Assembly (NCBI GenBank): GCA_900318075.1
Contig: ONJI01000008.1
Span: 1 to 46,635 of the forward strand
Source: an uncultured Bacillota bacterium
GTDB taxonomy: Bacteria; Bacillota_I; Bacilli_A; RF39; UBA660
Direction: 5' to 3'
Length of the DNA stretch: 46,635 nt
In this document: piece by piece, positions 27,292 through 34,607 of the stretch
How positions within the stretch are numbered: the first letter of the stretch is position 1
Layout of the letters: each line of letters opens with the position of its first letter
Position numbers and translations under genes: made by a program
The notes under the pieces: model-generated
What the model saw: the letters and a program-made list of their open reading frames with translations, nothing else
Databases searched by the model: none
Told to the model about the DNA's origin: nothing

Positions 27292-27320
27292 TTGACGTGT
27301 TTGTTAAAAAATGCTAAAAT
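27292..27320 (+). promoter_or_regulatory. Promoter of the glucosaminidase-like gene
   Basis: TTGACG (27292-27297), 17-nt spacer, TAAAAT (27315-27320) with TGC before it. A short inverted repeat CTTAC/GTAAG lies just upstream (about 27264-27279). Confidence 0.75.
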
Positions 27321-27366
27321 AAAGCCTGTTTTCTGCAAATATTCTATATTTTTAGGAGAGGTGAAT

Positions 27367-28065
27367 ATGAAAACAACACGGTTGATTAAGATAGTTAATA
27401 CCTTAATCGTAATAGTTACTGTTATGGCTACATGTCATCCAACAGTGGTAAATGCTTTTAATACAAATAATGCTGAATTATTAGAAATTAAACCTTCTAG
27501 TGCTCTTATAACTGCCAAAAAATCTAGCACTTTAAAAATAGAAATAGATGTTGAAGAGCTAAAGAAAATCAGATTAGAGCGAAAAAGAGCTGAAGAAGAG
27601 CAAAGAAGAATAGAAGAAGAAAGAAGAAAAGCCGAAGAAGCCAGCAAAATAGTTTATGACGGAATGACTTTAGAAGAACTTTCAAACAAATTAAACCGTT
27701 CATTAAACTCTGACTTAGGAGGTAAAGGTGAATTATTCGCCAAATTATCCATCGAATATAATGTTGACCCTTACCTAGCAGTTGCCATTTCTATGCACGA
27801 GACAGGATGTAAGTGGAACTGTAGTAGACTTGTTAAATCATGTAACAACGTTGGCGGTATGAAAGGCTCACCTGGATGTGGAGGAGGCGCTTATGCATCT
27901 TTTGCCACCTTAGATGAAGGTATCAGAGCTTTTATAAGCAACATATCTAGAAACTACGCTTCAAAAGGATTAACAACCCCAGAAGCTATGGGACCTAAAT
28001 ATGCCGGTAGCCAGGAATGGCCTTCAAAAGTAAGATCATATATGAATGAGATAAAAGCAAAATAA
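27367..28065 (+). CDS. Secreted glucosaminidase/muramidase-like wall hydrolase
   Basis: A 232-residue exported protein. The frame extends to a TTG at 27292, but that lies in the promoter; ATG 27367 with SD AGGAGAGGTG gives a clean signal peptide (KTTRLIKIVNTLIVIVTVMA, cleavage probably after VNA). A charged, Arg/Glu-rich helix (about residues 60-95) forms a stalk. The C-terminal domain (about 105-232) has GELFAKLSIEYNVDPYLAVA, the Glu of SMHETGC as likely catalytic acid, NNVGGMKG, and SFATLDEGIRAFISNISRNY, which match glucosaminidase/lysozyme-like folds that cut peptidoglycan glycan chains. Confidence 0.85.
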   Translation: MKTTRLIKIVNTLIVIVTVMATCHPTVVNAFNTNNAELLEIKPSSALITAKKSSTLKIEIDVEELKKIRLERKRAEEEQRRIEEERRKAEEASKIVYDGMTLEELSNKLNRSLNSDLGGKGELFAKLSIEYNVDPYLAVAISMHETGCKWNCSRLVKSCNNVGGMKGSPGCGGGAYASFATLDEGIRAFISNISRNYASKGLTTPEAMGPKYAGSQEWPSKVRSYMNEIKAK

Positions 28066-28081
28066 TAAATTTTGCTTTTTT
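28053..28081 (+). terminator. Terminator of the glucosaminidase-like gene
   Basis: AAAAGCAAAA (28053-28062) pairs with TTTTGCTTTT (28070-28079), then more T; the stop codon is within the hairpin. Confidence 0.8.
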
Positions 28082-28136
28082 TTATGACATCATTAAAAAC
28101 CATTTAATCATAATATATTTTCAAATTTGACAAAAT

Positions 28137-28165
28137 TTGACGCTAAAAATATTATATGATAAAAT
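28137..28165 (+). promoter_or_regulatory. Promoter of the 3D-domain protein gene
   Basis: TTGACG (28137-28142), 17-nt spacer, TAAAAT (28160-28165), extended TGA. A second TTGACA lies 10 bp upstream at 28127-28132. Confidence 0.75.
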
Positions 28166-28193
28166 TAATATTAGAAAAATAGGAGAGATGTTC

Positions 28194-28925
28194 ATGAATT
28201 CAACTTTAAAAGTATCTGGTATTGTTGTATGCGGAGTATTAATTTCTATTGCCTTACCACATGTGATTATAAACAGTACGTCTAAAACTTTAGCCGCAAA
28301 AAAAACTGAAGTTAAAAGTGACGTTTCAACTACAACAAATAAGCAAATGGACAATGATACTGTTATCCTTGCTGCCAAAAAAGTTACGGAAGTACCTGTA
28401 GAACCAGTAAAAGAAGAACCAAAAGTAGAGGAAGTTCAGCCTGAAGTGGTAGAAGAGCCTAAAAAGGAAGAACAAAAAAAGGAAGAAGCTAAAAAAGAGG
28501 AAAAAGTAGAAGTTCAAGAACAAATTCAAGAACCAGCTCCAGAAGTTGCCGAAGTAAAATCTTATGGAGAAATGACAGTAGATGAGCTAATTAGTGCTAT
28601 TGCAAGCGGAACATATAAACTTGAATATTCTAGTAATTACGATACTAGAGCAAATAGACTAACAAAATCCAAAGGTGTTGTACAATACGCAGGACATAAA
28701 GAGACATATTACTCTGAAAAAAAGCTTCCTGGAGCAGCCCTAAAAATTCCAGGAAGGCATGTTGCTGATGATGGAACGGTAAGAGATGGAGACGGTTATA
28801 TTTGTGTAGCTGCCAGTACATCTTATCTATCAAAAGGAACTGTTGTTAAAACATCACTAGGTCCAGCCAAAGTTTACGACACAGGATGTGCGTATGGAAC
28901 AATAGATATTTATACAAACTGGTAA
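28194..28925 (+). CDS. Exported 3D/RlpA-like double-psi barrel protein
   Basis: A 243-residue exported protein. The start is ATG 28194, seven bases after AGGAGAG, not the earlier in-frame TTG at 28137, which is the -35. The N-terminal hydrophobic helix (STLKVSGIVVCGVLISIALP) is a signal peptide or anchor. A long Pro/Glu/Lys/Val-rich spacer (about residues 65-125, many KEE and EEP units) is typical of wall-spanning linkers. The C-terminal ~95 residues resemble a 3D (Asp-Asp-Asp) or RlpA-like domain: LPGAALKIPGRHVADDG, VAASTSYLSKGTVV, and VYDTGCAYGTIDIYTNW with the conserved Asp pair. Such domains occur in peptidoglycan lytic or resuscitation factors. Confidence 0.8.
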   Translation: MNSTLKVSGIVVCGVLISIALPHVIINSTSKTLAAKKTEVKSDVSTTTNKQMDNDTVILAAKKVTEVPVEPVKEEPKVEEVQPEVVEEPKKEEQKKEEAKKEEKVEVQEQIQEPAPEVAEVKSYGEMTVDELISAIASGTYKLEYSSNYDTRANRLTKSKGVVQYAGHKETYYSEKKLPGAALKIPGRHVADDGTVRDGDGYICVAASTSYLSKGTVVKTSLGPAKVYDTGCAYGTIDIYTNW

Positions 28926-28946
28926 AACACCAAAAGGTGTTTTTAT
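28924..28946 (+). terminator. Terminator of the 3D-domain gene
   Basis: AAAACACC (28924-28931) pairs with GGTGTTTT (28936-28943), followed by T's. Confidence 0.85.
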
Positions 28947-28957
28947 TTTCTAAAATT

Positions 28958-28966
28958 TGCTATAAT
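28958..28966 (+). promoter_or_regulatory. Extended -10 promoter for the RDD protein
   Basis: TGCTATAAT (TATAAT at 28961-28966). The start would fall near 28973, at the SD, so the leader is nearly absent. Confidence 0.6.
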
Positions 28967-28983
28967 ATAATAGAGGTGATATA

Positions 28984-29955
28984 ATGCAAAAAGGCTGTCC
29001 GAAATGTGGTAGAATGATTGATGAAAATTTAACTATATGCCCATATTGCAACTATGATTTTAAAGAGATAGATGAATTTTTAAAAAAAGTAAATCATGAA
29101 AAATTTACAGAAGAAGAAAAATACGCTGGCTTTATAAAAAGATTAGTCGCTGGGATGATAGATATTAATGCCATTTTAATAATAACCTATATCATATTCT
29201 TAATAATAGATAAATTTCTATTAAATATAGAAAAAACTAGCATTTTAGCAATTGCGCCATTGTTTATTTTACTATATATATTTTTAAATGCAGTAATGGA
29301 AAGAACATCATGGCACGCATCACTTGGAAAGCACATAGTAGGTATTGAAGTCGTCGATGAATATGAAAATCCTATTACCTTTGGCGAAGCTCTACTTAGA
29401 AATATAGCCAAGTTTTTAAATGTTCTAACACTAGGAATTGGTTTTCTAATTTGTGTAGCACCACCTAAACAACAGACCCTATCTGATAAAATTACCAACA
29501 CATATGTTTTAAATAAAATTAGCTTTAGTGAAGAAAAATCACATGACTATGCATCTTTATTAAAAAGATTATTATCCTTTATTATCGATATTATAGTCAT
29601 ATTTGTAATAGTTAAAATTACATGCTATATTTGTGATTACATAGTAGGAAATATCCCAGTACCTGATATTATAAAAGATAACAAAAACAAAATAAAAACC
29701 ATATTGATAATATTCATATCTATTCTTTATTTTCCTCTATACGAAAGCAAAAGAGGAAAGACAACAGGCAAGAAATATTTAAAAATAAAAATGACCGACC
29801 AAGAAGAAAATACAATCACTTTCCTTAAAGCATTTATTAGAGAAATGCTAATAATAGTGGATTTAATGACATTTGGATTTTTACTACCATTTTCTAGTAA
29901 GAAGCATCAGACCTTAAAAGATATATTAACTAAAACAATCGTGATAGATGATTAA
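28984..29955 (+). CDS. Zinc-ribbon protein with two RDD membrane domains
   Basis: A 323-residue membrane protein. An N-terminal zinc ribbon (CPKCGRM...ICPYC, residues 5-22) precedes two tandem RDD-like units. Unit 1 (about 45-175) has KRLVAGMIDINAI, ASLGKHIVGIEVVDEYENPITFGEALLRNIAKF and DKITNTYVL. Unit 2 (about 185-323) has KRLLSFIIDIIVI, GKTTGKKYLKIKMTDQEENTITFLKAFIREM and DILTKTIVI. The two halves are clearly homologous, so this is an internal duplication. RDD proteins are integral membrane proteins, some proposed as ion transporters, with mostly unknown function. Confidence 0.85.
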   Translation: MQKGCPKCGRMIDENLTICPYCNYDFKEIDEFLKKVNHEKFTEEEKYAGFIKRLVAGMIDINAILIITYIIFLIIDKFLLNIEKTSILAIAPLFILLYIFLNAVMERTSWHASLGKHIVGIEVVDEYENPITFGEALLRNIAKFLNVLTLGIGFLICVAPPKQQTLSDKITNTYVLNKISFSEEKSHDYASLLKRLLSFIIDIIVIFVIVKITCYICDYIVGNIPVPDIIKDNKNKIKTILIIFISILYFPLYESKRGKTTGKKYLKIKMTDQEENTITFLKAFIREMLIIVDLMTFGFLLPFSSKKHQTLKDILTKTIVIDD

Positions 29956-29980
29956 GTTTAGGCATAGCCCTAAACTTTTT
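29955..29980 (+). terminator. Terminator of the RDD gene
   Basis: AGTTTAGG (29955-29962) pairs with CCTAAACT (29969-29976), then TTTT. Confidence 0.85.
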
Positions 29981-29992
29981 GCTATCCAAAAC

Positions 29993-30021
29993 TTTAAAAA
30001 AAAACACATATATGGTAAAAT
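29993..30021 (+). promoter_or_regulatory. Promoter of the asnB-murE operon
   Basis: TTTAAA (29993-29998), 17-nt spacer, TAAAAT (30016-30021) with TGG before it. Confidence 0.6.
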
Positions 30022-30053
30022 GAATATATAAAACAAACCAAGGAGGCAGTATT

Positions 30054-31880
30054 ATGTGTGGCTTTGTAGGATATATAAATAAAGAAAAAGATAAAAAAGA
30101 CAATATTAAAAAAATGGCAGATTTAATTGCCCACCGTGGTCCAGATTCTGAAGGATATTACTGCGATGAAAATGTTGCTTTAGGTTTCAGAAGACTTAGT
30201 ATTATTGACTTAAAAGGCGGATCACAACCGATCTATAACGAAGATAGTACTAAAGTTATTGTTTTTAACGGAGAAATATATAACTTTCAAGAACTTAAAG
30301 AGGATTTAATACAAAAAGGACATAACTTTAAAACTAATACCGATACCGAAGTAATTTTACATGGATACGAGGAATATAAAGAAGAAATTTTAGATAAATT
30401 AAGAGGAATGTTTGCCTTCGTAATATATGATAGAACATCCAAAGAAATATTTGCCGCTAGAGATTTTTATGGTATTAAACCATTTTATTACGCCAAGATG
30501 GGTAACACATTCTTGTTTGGGTCAGAGATAAAAAGCTTTCTAATTCATCCTCATTTTAAAAAAGACTTAAATACTAAAATGTTAGAGTACTATCTTACAT
30601 TCCAGTATAGTGCCGGAGAAGAGACATTTTTTAAAAACGTATACAAATTGATGCCAGGTCATTATTTAAAATATAAAGGTGGAAAACTAACCATAAAAAA
30701 ATACTACGAAATTAAATTTGACGAAGACAAAGATAAGACATACGAAGAGTGGAAAGAAGGTATTAAAGAAAGACTAGAAGATTCGATTGAAGCACATAAG
30801 ATAAGTGACGTCGAAGTAGGCTCATTCCTATCAAGTGGAGTAGACTCTTCATACATCGCCGCTAGTAGTGATGTTGATAAGACATTTACTGTTGGTTTCA
30901 ACAACAAAAAATATAGTGAAATAAGTTATGCTGAAGATTTATCTAGCAAGATTAATACCAAAAACATAAATAAAATTATAACCAAAGAAGAATATTTTAA
31001 AAATCTTCCAAATATTTTATATTATATGGACGAGCCTCTAGCTGATCCATCAGCTATCGCCCTATATTTTGTAACTAAGCTAGCTAGTGAAAACGTTAAA
31101 GTTTCACTATCGGGAGAAGGCGCTGATGAGATATTTGGTGGTTATAACATCTATCAGGAGCCATTAACCGTTAGCTGGTATTATAAAGTGCCATACCCTA
31201 TAAGATATGTCCTTGGCAAAATCGCCAGCATATTACCCCAAAAACGAGGAATCAATTTTATCGTTAGACGAGGCAAAAAATTAGAGGATAAATTTGTTGG
31301 AAATGCCTTTATTTTCAATAACCATGAAATTAAAAAAATACTAATAAATAAACCTAGAACTAAAGGCTTTAAAGAACTTACTAAGCCTTATTATGAAAAG
31401 GTAAAAGATAAAGATGAAATTACAAAAATGCAATATATCGATTTTAACTTTTGGTTAATTGGCGATATTTTATTAAAAGCTGATAAAATGAGCATGGCTA
31501 ATTCACTAGAAGTTAGAGTACCATTTCTAGATAGACCTCTAATAGATTATGCATTAGGATTGCCAGTAGAATTTAAAACCGATAAATTTACGACAAAAAA
31601 AATATTTAGAGATATTGCTAGCGAAGTCTTAGAAGACAAAGTATCGACAAAAAAGAAGCTAGGCTTTCCCGTTCCAATTAGAGAATGGATGAAAGAAGAC
31701 GATACTTATAGACAAATAAAAGCTATGTTTGAAAAAAATAACAAATTCTTTAAGACAAAAAAAATTATTAAACTGTTAGACGATCATAAAAAAGGAAAAG
31801 CTGATAATAGCCGAAAAATTTGGACATTATACGTTTTTCTACTTTGGTATGAAATTTTCTTTGGAGGAGGTAGCCGATGA
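30054..31880 (+). CDS. asnB: AsnB-type glutamine amidotransferase (asparagine synthetase family)
   Basis: A 608-residue two-domain enzyme. The N-terminal Ntn glutaminase (residues 1 to about 200) has the Cys2 nucleophile in MCGFVGY, HRGPDSEG, FRRLSIIDL, NGEIYN and NTDTEV. The C-terminal ATP-pyrophosphatase synthetase domain has the PP-loop FLSSGVDSS (about residue 258), YMDEPLADPSA, SGEGADEIFGGY and the KADKMSMANSLEVRVPFLD block. Family members make asparagine, but several (B. subtilis AsnB, Lactobacillus plantarum AsnB1, corynebacterial LtsA) amidate meso-diaminopimelate in peptidoglycan. Its place in one operon with murE supports the latter. Its TGA stop overlaps the next ATG (ATGA). Confidence 0.93.
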   Translation: MCGFVGYINKEKDKKDNIKKMADLIAHRGPDSEGYYCDENVALGFRRLSIIDLKGGSQPIYNEDSTKVIVFNGEIYNFQELKEDLIQKGHNFKTNTDTEVILHGYEEYKEEILDKLRGMFAFVIYDRTSKEIFAARDFYGIKPFYYAKMGNTFLFGSEIKSFLIHPHFKKDLNTKMLEYYLTFQYSAGEETFFKNVYKLMPGHYLKYKGGKLTIKKYYEIKFDEDKDKTYEEWKEGIKERLEDSIEAHKISDVEVGSFLSSGVDSSYIAASSDVDKTFTVGFNNKKYSEISYAEDLSSKINTKNINKIITKEEYFKNLPNILYYMDEPLADPSAIALYFVTKLASENVKVSLSGEGADEIFGGYNIYQEPLTVSWYYKVPYPIRYVLGKIASILPQKRGINFIVRRGKKLEDKFVGNAFIFNNHEIKKILINKPRTKGFKELTKPYYEKVKDKDEITKMQYIDFNFWLIGDILLKADKMSMANSLEVRVPFLDRPLIDYALGLPVEFKTDKFTTKKIFRDIASEVLEDKVSTKKKLGFPVPIREWMKEDDTYRQIKAMFEKNNKFFKTKKIIKLLDDHKKGKADNSRKIWTLYVFLLWYEIFFGGGSR

Positions 31881-32380
31881 TCTACTTTTATGTATCACTA
31901 TCAACATACATTTGCTTTTGTATTATAAAATATAGAGAATCACTTCATTATTTACAAAAAGATAAATATGACACAAAAAAATATGGTAATAGGATTTCAA
32001 AAGATTTTAAAAATATTTTTATAACACCCGAATTACTTTCTTTAGTACTAATAATAGTTTCCCTAAATTTTAATATCAAAGTTTTAGGAATATGTACAAT
32101 AATTATATATATGTTATTATTCCTGTACAAACTAAAAAATAAAAATAAAGATCTTAAAATAGATAAAAAAATAAAACTCAGAATAGTCATAACATTACTA
32201 ATATATGTGATATTAAATATCTGGTTTTGTATAGACTATAAGCTCCGTCATGGAGCCGGAATAATTTTTGATAATACCGCACTTTATTATATAATTTTAA
32301 TCATTGTTACATATTTATCTTATATAGTAATTTATATTGTTAATCTTATAGGAAAACCGGTAGACAAGTTTTTAAAATAG
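31877..32380 (+). CDS. Small polytopic membrane protein between asnB and murE
   Basis: A 167-residue protein with four or five hydrophobic segments and a cytosolic loop LHYLQKDKYDTKKYGNRISK after the first helix. It overlaps asnB by 4 nt and ends 11 nt before murE, so the three are probably one translational unit. The layout (one helix, a QxxxY-type loop, then several helices) reminds me of the N-terminal membrane module fused to some MurF-like ligases in Bacillota; here it would be a separate subunit. That comparison is from memory. It could anchor AsnB and MurE at the membrane near lipid-linked precursors. Confidence 0.65.
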   Translation: MIYFYVSLSTYICFCIIKYRESLHYLQKDKYDTKKYGNRISKDFKNIFITPELLSLVLIIVSLNFNIKVLGICTIIIYMLLFLYKLKNKNKDLKIDKKIKLRIVITLLIYVILNIWFCIDYKLRHGAGIIFDNTALYYIILIIVTYLSYIVIYIVNLIGKPVDKFLK

Positions 32381-32391
32381 GGGGGATAATA

Positions 32392-33732
32392 GTGTTAAGA
32401 GTAAATTCGAAAGAAGTTAACCCTGGAGACACATTTTTAGCCTTACAAGGTATAGAGGATGACGGTCATAATTACATCGAAGAAGCAATTGATAAAGGCG
32501 CCGCTTGTATTATTGCAAGTCAAGGTGAATATAGTGTTAAAACAATTACCGTAAACGATACTAGAACATATTTATCTAATTATTTAAAAGAATTATATAT
32601 AGAAAAATTAGATAAGATTAGATTGATTGGAATTTCAGGAACTAGGGGTAAAACAACCACAGGTGATCTTATCTATCAGCTTCTAAATAACCTCGGTTCA
32701 AAGACCGCTTATATTGGAACTAACGGCTTTTATATGAATGATGAAGTAAAAAAAATAAGTTCTACCACTCCAGACATTTATGAAATATACCTACTCATAA
32801 ATAAAGCCATTGAAAATGAATGCGAAAATATAATAATAGAAGTGTCTAGTAAAGCTATCACTCAAAGACATGTTGAAGGATTGCGTTTTGACATGGTAAT
32901 ATTTACAAACTTTATCGTAGATGGTTTAAATGAAGAAGAAATACAGACATATTTAAACACTAAAATAGAGCTTTTTAAAATGATTAAGAAAAACGGAACT
33001 GCTATAATAAATAGTAAAGATCCATATTATCAGAATTTTGCATTACCACAAAACAACAATGTATTTTATGGCTCAAAAGATAGTGATTACCAAATATCTA
33101 ATATCGGATTGACATACGATTTTACCGAATTTGATATCAATGAAATCCATGTTGAAATACCGCTATTAGGGTCTTATAATATCTATAATTATTTGGCCGC
33201 GTATGTTACTGCCAAAAATCTTCATTTTCCAGATGAAGCTATAGCAAATGCTCAAGAAAAATTAAAACAAGTAGATGGAAGATATCAGGGTATAAAATAT
33301 AACGACAGCCTAATTATCATTGACTATGCTTATGATAAAAACCAAATTGAAAGTATTATAAAATGTACTAGAGAATTTGCTAAAGGTAGAATAATTACCC
33401 TTATAGGAAGTGGTGGAGAAGTAAGAGAAAACCAAAGATCACAAATAGGAAAGATGGTAACTAAAAAAAGTGACTACGCAATATTTACTACAGATAATCC
33501 AAGACACGAAGAGCCAGAAGACATTATTGATGAAATGACCAAAGAAATCCAAAATGACAATTATGAAGTGATAGTAAACAGAAAAGAAGCTATTAAGCAT
33601 GGCATAAATATGCTTGAGAATTACGATATTTTATTAGTTTTAGGAAAAGGCCATGAAGAGACACAAATTATAGGAAGCGATGAGTTTCCATTTAAAGATT
33701 ATAACGAAGTTATAAAAAATTTAAAAAGGTAG
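32392..33732 (+). CDS. murE: UDP-MurNAc-tripeptide synthetase, probable mDAP-adding MurE
   Basis: A Mur ligase that adds the third amino acid to UDP-MurNAc-dipeptide. The start is GTG 32392 behind a G-rich SD (GGGGGA, 32380-32385). Motifs: N-terminal VNSKEVNPGDTFLALQG, ATP loop GISGTRGKTTTGDL (about residue 80), VSSKAITQRHVEG, YLNTKIELF with the likely carbamylated Lys, and DGRYQG. The selectivity motif reads DNPR (TTDNPRHEE, about residue 368), which in characterised MurE enzymes goes with meso-diaminopimelate, not lysine. 446 residues is slightly short, mostly at the N-terminus. It is third in the asnB operon. Confidence 0.9.
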   Translation: MLRVNSKEVNPGDTFLALQGIEDDGHNYIEEAIDKGAACIIASQGEYSVKTITVNDTRTYLSNYLKELYIEKLDKIRLIGISGTRGKTTTGDLIYQLLNNLGSKTAYIGTNGFYMNDEVKKISSTTPDIYEIYLLINKAIENECENIIIEVSSKAITQRHVEGLRFDMVIFTNFIVDGLNEEEIQTYLNTKIELFKMIKKNGTAIINSKDPYYQNFALPQNNNVFYGSKDSDYQISNIGLTYDFTEFDINEIHVEIPLLGSYNIYNYLAAYVTAKNLHFPDEAIANAQEKLKQVDGRYQGIKYNDSLIIIDYAYDKNQIESIIKCTREFAKGRIITLIGSGGEVRENQRSQIGKMVTKKSDYAIFTTDNPRHEEPEDIIDEMTKEIQNDNYEVIVNRKEAIKHGINMLENYDILLVLGKGHEETQIIGSDEFPFKDYNEVIKNLKR

Positions 33733-33755
33733 ATAAATTCAAACAAATATGATAT

Positions 33756-33761
33756 TATAAT
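33756..33761 (+). promoter_or_regulatory. -10 element for the zinc-ribbon membrane protein
   Basis: TATAAT at 33756-33761, 16 nt before the ATG; no clear -35 or TGn. Confidence 0.4.
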
Positions 33762-33777
33762 AATAAGGAGGGATAAG

Positions 33778-34500
33778 ATGAAGTGTACTAATTGTGGCGC
33801 CGAAATAAAAGAAAGCGAAAATTTTTGTACTAATTGTGGAACTGCCATAAGTGAAAAGGTAGAAACATTACAAACTGAAGATTTAAAAGCTCCAGTTAAT
33901 CAAAGAAAAAATTCCCATGCAGTCCTTATAGCCGTAGTATTTGTTCTAGCAGTTATTGCTGTTATCGGTATTTTGGCTGTATTAGGCTTAAAATCTACTG
34001 AAACTCCAACAGTTGATAATCAAGGTAGTACAGAAAGTGTCAATCAAGACGAAGAAAAAGTAGCTGAACCTACAGCCATATCATTTAACGGTTATACATT
34101 TACTGTACCAGCAGAATGCAAAGCGTCTGTAAGTAATAACCAATTATTCGTTTACGGCCCTGGAAGTACTTGGGTCGGAGTAGTAATGATGCAAGAAGGT
34201 AGCTATGATACTTTAGTTTCTATGAAAGATCAAATAAAAACAGCTCTATCTGCTCAAGAAGGTGCTGATGCATATGATATTACTAATGCCATTACCGAAG
34301 AAAAAGAATATGGTGGAAAATCATTCCTAATCACAAGAAACATTAAATCGGGAACTTATAATTTAGATATTTCATATGGTAAAGCTGATGACAATAATAT
34401 ATATGTCGTGTCAATTACTAAAAGTAATGGTACAGAGCTTGCTGAAAATGAAAGATTAGAAATGTATTCTATTGTTGCATCTGGTCAAAAAGAGGCTTAA
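33778..34500 (+). CDS. Zinc-ribbon, single-pass membrane protein with extracellular domain
   Basis: A 240-residue protein. Residues 3-21 form a zinc ribbon (CTNCGAEI...FCTNCG). A basic stretch and one transmembrane helix follow (about 47-72, AVLIAVVFVLAVIAVIGILA), then a Ser/Thr/Glu-rich linker and an outside domain (about 100-240) with predicted beta strands (ISFNGYTFTVPAECKASV, FVYGPGSTWVGVVMM). The topology, zinc ribbon inside and sensor-like domain outside, is common in Bacillota, but the function is not known. The SD AAGGAGGG is strong. Confidence 0.75.
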   Translation: MKCTNCGAEIKESENFCTNCGTAISEKVETLQTEDLKAPVNQRKNSHAVLIAVVFVLAVIAVIGILAVLGLKSTETPTVDNQGSTESVNQDEEKVAEPTAISFNGYTFTVPAECKASVSNNQLFVYGPGSTWVGVVMMQEGSYDTLVSMKDQIKTALSAQEGADAYDITNAITEEKEYGGKSFLITRNIKSGTYNLDISYGKADDNNIYVVSITKSNGTELAENERLEMYSIVASGQKEA

Positions 34501-34519
34501 TTAAAAGTAACATATTAGA

Positions 34520-34550
34520 AAGATAATCGAAAAAAGATTATCTTTTTTTT
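34520..34550 (+). terminator. Terminator of the zinc-ribbon gene
   Basis: AGATAATC (34521-34528) pairs with GATTATCT (34536-34543), followed by T7. Confidence 0.88.
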
Positions 34551-34607
34551 ACATAAAAAAGGAAAAGCAAAAACCATTTAGTATATTTATAAATAGGAGG
34601 TGTTTTT

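Noticed and set aside
27292-27366. Earlier TTG start for the glucosaminidase-like gene
   Set aside because: It coincides with the -35 hexamer, and the later ATG has an SD and yields a proper signal peptide.
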